A model generated the notes under the pieces. The model was not told where the DNA came from and ran no database searches. It worked only from the letters and a program-made list of their open reading frames with translations. Below, piece by piece: positions 61,445 through 64,000 of a stretch of 64,000 nt of DNA; the first letter of the stretch is position 1; every line of letters begins with the position of its first letter. Both the position numbers and the translations under genes were made by a program. The DNA lies in NCBI GenBank assembly GCA_963716445.1, contig OY970313.1, positions 1,364,001 through 1,428,000 on the forward strand. The letters are read 5' to 3'. The stretch is from JAAYBF01 sp963716445 (lineage in GTDB: Bacteria; Actinomycetota; Thermoleophilia; Solirubrobacterales; Thermoleophilaceae).

Positions 61445-63730
61445 ATGCACGAGCCGCCGACCACAGTCACGACTCCGCCCTCTCCCCCAGCGGCTCCGGC
61501 CGGCGGTCCCCCGCCTCGCAAGCCGAAGGTCAAGAAGCTGCGCCTGGCGCTGATCCTGACCGGCCTGACCGCGCTGGCGCTGGTCTCGACGGTCTTCGGG
61601 ATGATGATGGCGGTCGCGAGCGATCTGCCGCAGCTCGAGAACCAGGCGGAGTACGAGCGGGCGCAGAACTCCGAGGTCTTCTCCGACGGCAAGGTCCCGC
61701 AGCGGCTCGCCCGCCTGACCGGCAACGAGAACCGCATCCTGCTCGAGGAGGAGGACATCTCGCCGAACATCGAGAACGCGGTGATCGCGATCGAGGATCG
61801 CCGCTTCTACGAGCACGAGGGCGTCGACTACCGCGGCATCGGGCGGGCGCTGTTCCAGGACGTCCTGCAGCGGCGCGCCGCGCAGGGCGGCTCGACGATC
61901 ACCCAGCAGTTCGTCAAGAACGCGCTCGCCGCGCAGGCCGACCGCTCGGTGTTCCAGAAGCTGCGCGAGGCGGCGCTCGCCTACCACCTGGAGCGCGAGT
62001 GGAGCAAGCAGAAGGTGCTCACCCAGTACCTCAACAGCGTCTACTTCGGCAACGGGGCCTACGGCGTCGAGGCGGCGGTCCGGACCTACTTCGGCTCGGA
62101 CTCCGAGCCGATCGTCGATCCGGCGACCGGGATGCCGGTCGAGGACGACGGGCTCGACGCCGGGACGCCCGAGGCGGCCAACGTCAGCCCCGCCGAGGCG
62201 GCGCTGCTCGCCGGCATGATCGCCTCGCCGAGCATGTACGACCCGGTCCAAAACCGGGCCCGGGCGCGCGAGCGGCGCGACCTCGTCCTCCAGCGGATGC
62301 TCGAGCAGGAGATGATCACGCGGGCGGACTACGACGCGGGGATCCGCGAGGACCTCCCCGACGAGAACGACATCCAGCCGCCGCAGCCGCACTCGAGTCA
62401 GCCCTACTTCACCACCTGGCTGACACAGCAGCTGGTCGACCGCTACGGCCCGGGCGCCGTGTTCGCCGGCGGCCTGAAGGTGACCACGACGCTCGATCCG
62501 GAGCTGCAGGCGGCTGCCGAGCAGGCGATCCAGGGCCGGCTCGGGGCGATCGGGCCGACGGCTTCGCTCGTGGCGATCGAGAACAAGACCGGCGAGGTCA
62601 AGGCGATGGTCGGCGGGCCCGACTTCGACGAGCGCCCGTTCAACCTCGCGACGAACGGCCGCCGTCAGCCGGGATCGTCGTTCAAGCCCTTCATCCTCGC
62701 GCGCGCGCTGGCCGACGGGATGAGCCCCGAGGCGACCTTCGCCTCCCAGCCGAAGGAGTTCCCGGTCCCGGGCTCGCGGACGGAGAAGTTCGTCGTCGCC
62801 AACTACGAGGACTCCTACTCGGGCGTCGCGTCGCTGCGCGGAGCCACGACGAGCTCCGACAACTCCGTCTACGCCGAGGTCGGCCTCCAGGTCGGCACGA
62901 AGCGGGTCGCCCGGCTGGCCCACCGGATGGGGATCAGGAGCCCGATCTCGACCAACCCGGCGATGACGCTCGGCGGCCTCACCGAGGGCCTGACGCCGCT
63001 CGAGCTGGCCTACGCCTACTCGACGATCGCCAACAAGGGCGTGCGCGTCTCCGGCTCGCTCGCGTCGTCGGAGGCCGGACCGGTCGCGATCGAGCACGTC
63101 GAGGGCGCCGGGCGCGACACGACCAACAAGCGGCGCGAGGAGCGCGTCTTCTCGGACTCCGTCGGCGAGACGACGCAGGAGCTGCTCGCCGGAGTGGTCG
63201 CCTCGGGCACCGGCAAGGCGGCGCAGATCGGCGAGTTCGCCGCCGGCAAGACGGGGACGACCGAGAACTACGGCGACGCCTGGTTCGTCGGCTTCAACAG
63301 CGAGCTGACCGTCGCGGTGTGGGTCGGCTATCCCGACGAGCTGAGGGCGATGGAGACCGAGTACCGCGGCGGACCGGTCGCGGGCGGCACCTATCCCGCC
63401 GAGATCTGGCACGACCTGATGACCGCCTGGATCGGCATTCGCGACCAGCGCCGCGCCGAGCTCGGCGTCGACCAGGACGACGCGACCTCGCAGCCCTACG
63501 TCCCAGCCGATCCGGGCGCGACGACGACCGCGCCCGACGCTCCGGCGCCCGAGGAGGGCGAGCCGGGCGAGGACGGCGCTGCGCCCGACCCCGGCGGTCA
63601 GGCACCCGAGCCGCAGCCGCCCGCCGAGCAGGACCCGGCGCCGACGCCAGCCCCCGCGCCGGCGCCGGCCCCCGCGCCCACCCCACCGGGCGGAGGCACC
63701 CAGGGCGGCGGCGGCGCGGCGCCCGGCTAG
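61445..63730 (+). CDS. Class A penicillin-binding protein (bifunctional peptidoglycan synthase)
   Basis: 761 aa. Short Pro-rich cytoplasmic N-terminus, one transmembrane helix at ~32-55. GT51 glycosyltransferase domain with Glu117 in AIEDRRFYEHEGVDYRGIGR, plus GGSTITQQFVKNAL and YLNSVYFGNGAYGVEAA. Transpeptidase domain with SxxK in PGSSFKPFILARAL (about 408-413), SDN in TSSDNSVYAEVGL, and KTG in AGKTGTTENYGDAWFVGF (about 601). The ~90-residue tail is acidic then Pro/Ala-rich (PAPAPAPAPAP), probably crossing the wall. Divergent from tyrS. Confidence 0.95.
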   Translation: MHEPPTTVTTPPSPPAAPAGGPPPRKPKVKKLRLALILTGLTALALVSTVFGMMMAVASDLPQLENQAEYERAQNSEVFSDGKVPQRLARLTGNENRILLEEEDISPNIENAVIAIEDRRFYEHEGVDYRGIGRALFQDVLQRRAAQGGSTITQQFVKNALAAQADRSVFQKLREAALAYHLEREWSKQKVLTQYLNSVYFGNGAYGVEAAVRTYFGSDSEPIVDPATGMPVEDDGLDAGTPEAANVSPAEAALLAGMIASPSMYDPVQNRARARERRDLVLQRMLEQEMITRADYDAGIREDLPDENDIQPPQPHSSQPYFTTWLTQQLVDRYGPGAVFAGGLKVTTTLDPELQAAAEQAIQGRLGAIGPTASLVAIENKTGEVKAMVGGPDFDERPFNLATNGRRQPGSSFKPFILARALADGMSPEATFASQPKEFPVPGSRTEKFVVANYEDSYSGVASLRGATTSSDNSVYAEVGLQVGTKRVARLAHRMGIRSPISTNPAMTLGGLTEGLTPLELAYAYSTIANKGVRVSGSLASSEAGPVAIEHVEGAGRDTTNKRREERVFSDSVGETTQELLAGVVASGTGKAAQIGEFAAGKTGTTENYGDAWFVGFNSELTVAVWVGYPDELRAMETEYRGGPVAGGTYPAEIWHDLMTAWIGIRDQRRAELGVDQDDATSQPYVPADPGATTTAPDAPAPEEGEPGEDGAAPDPGGQAPEPQPPAEQDPAPTPAPAPAPAPAPTPPGGGTQGGGGAAPG

Positions 63731-64000
63731 GCGAGCGCCGCCGGGCGCGGCCGCGACACGCAACGACTGTCGAGATCGCAGAAGCGCCACGGCAGCTCGA
63801 CCGCCTTGGTGATCCCGATCCGCGTGCCGGCGACGGTCCGCGGCGGCTCGCCTGGCGCCCGCGGCCGGATCTCGATCGGCCCGTCGAGCGGCGTGCCGTT
63901 GAGGTCGAGCCCGATGCCGAGCGCCTGGGTCAGCTTGCCGGGGCCCGAGCAGAGCTCCTCGACGCGCTCGAGCCCGCGCCGCTCGCGCATCAGGTCGATT
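63727..64000 (-). CDS. 3-methyladenine (alkyladenine) DNA glycosylase, C-terminal part
   Basis: Only the last ~90 residues are in the window; the gene continues beyond its right end. DLMRERRGLERVEELCSGPG and KLTQALGIGLDLNGTPL are the conserved C-terminal blocks of the AAG/MPG family, followed by the barrel strands RIGITKAVELPWRF. It removes alkylated adenines in base-excision repair. The stop overlaps the PBP gene end by 4 bp in convergent orientation. Confidence 0.88.
   Translation of the reverse strand, partial: IDLMRERRGLERVEELCSGPGKLTQALGIGLDLNGTPLDGPIEIRPRAPGEPPRTVAGTRIGITKAVELPWRFCDLDSRCVSRPRPAALA

Noticed and set aside
61316..63790. 824-codon minus-strand open frame opposite the penicillin-binding protein
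   Set aside because: It is the high-G+C shadow of a gene with clear GT51 and transpeptidase motifs; its translation is low-complexity Arg/Gly/Asp-rich without any recognisable domain.

Overview
The window is chromosomal DNA of very high G+C from an actinobacterium. The gene content and order fit the class Thermoleophilia (Solirubrobacterales-like) best, but this is an inference from gene families; the 16S gene at 58078-59623 would settle it. Pointers are a wax ester synthase/DGAT, MurT-GatD, a GarA-like FHA protein next to an FtsR-like MerR regulator, an RsiG-like anti-sigma factor, a c-di-AMP riboswitch upstream of an RlpA protein, and frequent GTG/TTG starts with 4-nt stop/start overlaps.

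Layout. 0-5.3 kb: a TetR regulator, then a compact minus-strand operon (HAD phosphatase, lipid-kinase-like protein, MurT, SAM methyltransferase, GatD) that should amidate lipid II. 5.3-18.5 kb: mixed single genes (cyclophilin, thioesterases, CPA1 antiporter, DNA polymerase IV, RlpA with its riboswitch, WS/DGAT, YbaK, NAD synthetase, a membrane anti-sigma-like protein). 18.5-19.7 kb: a VapBC-type toxin-antitoxin pair enclosed by two nearly identical ~185-bp inverted repeats, the clearest accessory unit here. 19.7-25.7 kb: ether-lipid-synthase-like flavoprotein, SRPBCC protein, the FtsR/GarA/RsiG/PgsA cluster and ProS. 25.8-31 kb: a GGDEF/HD-GYP protein, IspG, and a P-II/ammonium transporter pair. 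31-39.5 kb: the classical rpsB-tsf-pyrH-frr-uppS-cdsA-dxr-rseP block with a GAF-GGDEF-GAF gene inserted. 39.6-46 kb: rluD-lspA-yggT-proC, sepF, yggS-pgeF-cca. 46-53 kb: murA followed by hisZGDBHAF. 53-60.1 kb: an HD protein, a small membrane protein and one complete rrn operon (16S-23S-5S, minus strand, no spacer tRNA). 60.1-64 kb: tyrS, a class A penicillin-binding protein, and the C-terminal end of an alkyladenine DNA glycosylase.

Themes. Cell-envelope construction dominates (MurA, MurT/GatD, UppS, CdsA, PgsA, Dxr/IspG, LspA, RseP, SepF, PBP1, RlpA). Two nucleotide second messengers are visible: c-di-GMP (two GGDEF proteins, one HD-GYP domain, an RsiG-like protein) and c-di-AMP (riboswitch). 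A CRP-type palindrome suggests a third, cAMP. Key residues are changed in the P-II protein (position 51), the ammonium transporter (first pore histidine) and MurA (Asp in place of the fosfomycin-target Cys).

The best candidates for undescribed biology are the inverted-repeat-enclosed toxin-antitoxin unit and a palindromic element of about 43 bp found in two convergent intergenic gaps. No CRISPR array, tRNA gene, prophage or recognisable transposase was seen.
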